Below, piece after piece: positions 6,266 through 7,512 of a stretch of DNA of 7,512 bases. The notes under the pieces are model-generated. The model searched no databases. It had not been told where the DNA came from and saw only the letters and a program-made list of their open reading frames with translations. Location of the stretch: contig JAJNQF010000108.1 of the NCBI GenBank assembly GCA_021154945.1, positions 1 through 7,512 of the forward strand, given 5' to 3'. This DNA comes from Sphingomonas sp. (GTDB lineage: Bacteria; Pseudomonadota; Alphaproteobacteria; Sphingomonadales; Sphingomonadaceae). A program made the position numbers and the translations under genes. Within the stretch, counting starts at the first letter, position 1; each line of letters starts with the position of its first letter.

Positions 6266-6302
6266 CACGACCGCCGTGCACGACCGCCGTGCGACCATCG
6301 TG
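6266..6302. repeat. 13-bp tandem repeat after the desaturase gene
   Basis: CACGACCGCCGTG occurs twice head to tail without mismatch (6266-6278 and 6279-6291), followed by CGACCATCGTG (6292-6302), a partial third copy with two changes. Each unit carries CACG/CGTG inverted ends, and the junction makes the palindrome CGTGCACG. It begins 4 nt after the desaturase stop. It may fold as RNA at the mRNA end, or be a simple slippage duplication. Confidence 0.65.
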
Positions 6303-6319
6303 AGTTCAGGACCGCGAGA

Positions 6320-6347
6320 TTGACGACGCATGCGGACGCTCTAGACA
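6320..6347 (+). promoter_or_regulatory. Tentative promoter of the fecI-type gene
   Basis: TTGACG (6320-6325, 5 of 6 to -35) and TAGACA (6342-6347, 3 of 6 to -10) are 16 nt apart. The start point would fall at about 6353-6355, on the ATG of the sigma-factor gene. That would give a leaderless message and fits the lack of a ribosome site there. The support is weak. Confidence 0.22.
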
Positions 6348-6353
6348 TCGCGC

Positions 6354-6896
6354 ATGGGGTCGGAGGGGCAACGCGCGCCGGAGTCGGGCGACAGGACGAC
6401 GATCCTGCGCACGCTCGTCGATGCGTATAGCCGGCCACTCAGCCGCTATTTCAACCGTCGCGTCTCGGCACAACACGACGTTCCCGATCTCGTCCAGGAG
6501 GTTTTCCTGCGGCTCAGCCGGCTCGCCGACCCGAACGATGTCCGCCAGCGCGACAGCTTCATCTTCGTCACAGCCGCCAATGTGCTGAAGGACCAGGCGC
6601 GCCGGGATCAGGTGCGTGGCGCCGGCTTGTCGGACCCGATCGACGATTTTTCACTCGAAGGTTCGGATTTTGCGCCCGACCGCGTCTTGGCAAGCAGGCA
6701 GGTCGCGCTTGCGTTGCGGCACGCGCTTGCCGAACTGCCCGAGCGCACGCGCGACGTGTTCGTGCTGCGGATGCTTGAGGGACTTAAGATGGCCGACGTC
6801 GCACATGCTCTGGCCATCTCGACGCGCGCGGCCGAGAAGCATCAGGCACGCGCACTCGCGCATGTCGCCGAGCGGCTGAAGGATTGGCGACCTTGA
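6354..6896 (+). CDS. fecI: ECF RNA polymerase sigma factor, FecI type
   Basis: This encodes a 180-residue extracytoplasmic-function sigma factor that directs RNA polymerase to a few target promoters, typically of iron or nutrient uptake genes. Sigma region 2 is seen at about 18-85 (LVDAYSRPLSRYFNRR, then DVPDLVQEVFLRLSRL, the core-binding helix). Region 4 lies at about 118-176 (LAELPERTRDVFVLRMLEGL, then MADVAHALAISTRAAEKHQARAL, the -35-binding HTH). The length is normal. ATG 6354 is preceded by an in-frame TAG at 6342-6344 and has no Shine-Dalgarno sequence, so translation may be leaderless. The stop overlaps the FecR-type gene by 4 nt, so the two are one operon. In the known scheme FecR holds the sigma inactive until a TonB receptor with an STN domain signals substrate binding. 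Confidence 0.9.
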   Translation: MGSEGQRAPESGDRTTILRTLVDAYSRPLSRYFNRRVSAQHDVPDLVQEVFLRLSRLADPNDVRQRDSFIFVTAANVLKDQARRDQVRGAGLSDPIDDFSLEGSDFAPDRVLASRQVALALRHALAELPERTRDVFVLRMLEGLKMADVAHALAISTRAAEKHQARALAHVAERLKDWRP

Positions 6897-7512
6897 TCGC
6901 GCCGCACCAGGGCGAGGCGGTGATAATCGAGGCCGCCGAATGGGCCGAGCGTCTCGACGACGATCCCAGCGACGCTACGCGCGTTCGGTTCGAAGATTGG
7001 CGGGCGCACGCCGCGCACGCAGCGGCGTTCGCGGCGGTTGCCGAGGCGCGCACCATGAGTGCCGCGCTGGCCGATCACCCCGAGATGCTGGCGCTGCGTC
7101 ACGCCGCGGTGGCGCGCATCGCGCTGGCGCGCGAGCCGCGCCGCGCCGCGCCGTGGATGCTGGCGGCGGCGGCCTGTGCCGCGGTGGTCGCGCCGATCGC
7201 CTGGTTACGTCTTGCCGACGATACGACGACGACGGGACAGGCGGCGCAGATCGCAGAAGCGCCGGTGTATCGCACCGCGACCGGGCAACGGCTTATGGTG
7301 ACGTTGACCGACGGGTCGCGGTTGACGCTCGATACCGACAGTCGGGTGCGGATCGCCTATAGCAATGCCGAGCGGCGACTGGTGCTTGAACGCGGCCAGG
7401 CGCTGTTCGAGGTCGCAAAGCATCAGCGACGCCCGTTCGTCGTCACCGCGGGATCGCAATCGGTGACCGCGCACGGCACCGCGTTCGACATCAGGCTCGA
7501 CCCCGGTGCGGT
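6893..7512 (+). CDS. fecR: FecR-type anti-sigma factor / signal transducer (partial, 3' end beyond window)
   Basis: This encodes an inner-membrane regulator that controls the FecI-type sigma encoded just upstream. The 206 visible codons show three parts in order. The cytoplasmic N-terminal DUF4880 domain has EAAEWAERLDDD and FEDWRAHAAHAAAF at about 13-46. A single membrane segment follows at about 88-105 (PWMLAAAACAAVVAPIAWL). The periplasmic FecR domain starts near 128, with LTDGSRLTLDTDSRVRIAY, ERGQALFEVA and TAHGTAFDIRL. The best start is TTG 6893: AAGGA (6879-6883) lies 9 nt upstream and the TTGA overlap with the fecI stop suggests coupling. GTG 6920 is an alternative with poorer ribosome-site spacing, and it would remove only the first nine residues, leaving DUF4880 intact. 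The family is about 310-340 residues, so roughly a third is missing. A TonB-dependent receptor gene usually follows. Confidence 0.9.
   Translation, partial: MIAPHQGEAVIIEAAEWAERLDDDPSDATRVRFEDWRAHAAHAAAFAAVAEARTMSAALADHPEMLALRHAAVARIALAREPRRAAPWMLAAAACAAVVAPIAWLRLADDTTTTGQAAQIAEAPVYRTATGQRLMVTLTDGSRLTLDTDSRVRIAYSNAERRLVLERGQALFEVAKHQRRPFVVTAGSQSVTAHGTAFDIRLDPGA

Noticed and set aside
6266..6302. Possible start of a CRISPR-like array
   Set aside because: The units are only 13 bp, directly abutting with no spacers, and limited to two and a partial copy.

Overview
This 7.5-kb window is GC-rich, densely coded bacterial DNA. The mix of a TonB-dependent siderophore receptor, a FecI/FecR sigma/anti-sigma pair, a PaaX-family regulator and a Tat-exported DUF1349 protein, together with the codon use, suggests an alphaproteobacterium, most likely a sphingomonad. 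That placement is an inference from gene content; there is no rRNA or marker gene here. The window looks like ordinary chromosome: I see no transposase, integrase, tRNA, CRISPR array or phage gene.

Left block (1-1854). A two-gene leftward unit encodes a Tat-exported DUF1349 protein followed 5 nt later by a maltose/galactoside-type O-acetyltransferase that is cut by the window edge. It diverges from a TetR/AcrR-family repressor gene. The 71-nt shared intergenic region holds a perfect 14-bp palindrome. The palindrome lies exactly in the spacer of the best promoter I can find for the leftward unit, so the TetR protein is the probable local repressor.

Middle block (1855-4530). A gene-free stretch of 500 bp carries several inverted repeats and a weak Fur-box-like element. 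It leads into a complete 700-residue TonB-dependent siderophore receptor. The receptor has a signal peptide and TonB box but no N-terminal signalling (STN) domain, so it is a plain transporter. Its 3' flank carries a 16-bp tandem duplication and a GC hairpin between convergent genes.

Right block (4531-7512). A leftward PaaX-family repressor gene diverges from a rightward membrane fatty-acid desaturase gene with all three histidine boxes. The 42-nt gap and the PaaX start region contain a GTAACA/TGTTAC inverted repeat overlapping the likely desaturase promoter. No phenylacetate genes are present, so this PaaX protein probably controls the desaturase. Downstream of a 13-bp tandem repeat come an ECF sigma factor (FecI type) and a FecR-type anti-sigma factor. 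The FecR gene appears to start with TTG, overlaps the fecI stop by 4 nt and runs off the right edge. The TonB receptor that this FecI/FecR pair serves probably lies beyond the window, because the receptor inside it lacks the signalling domain.
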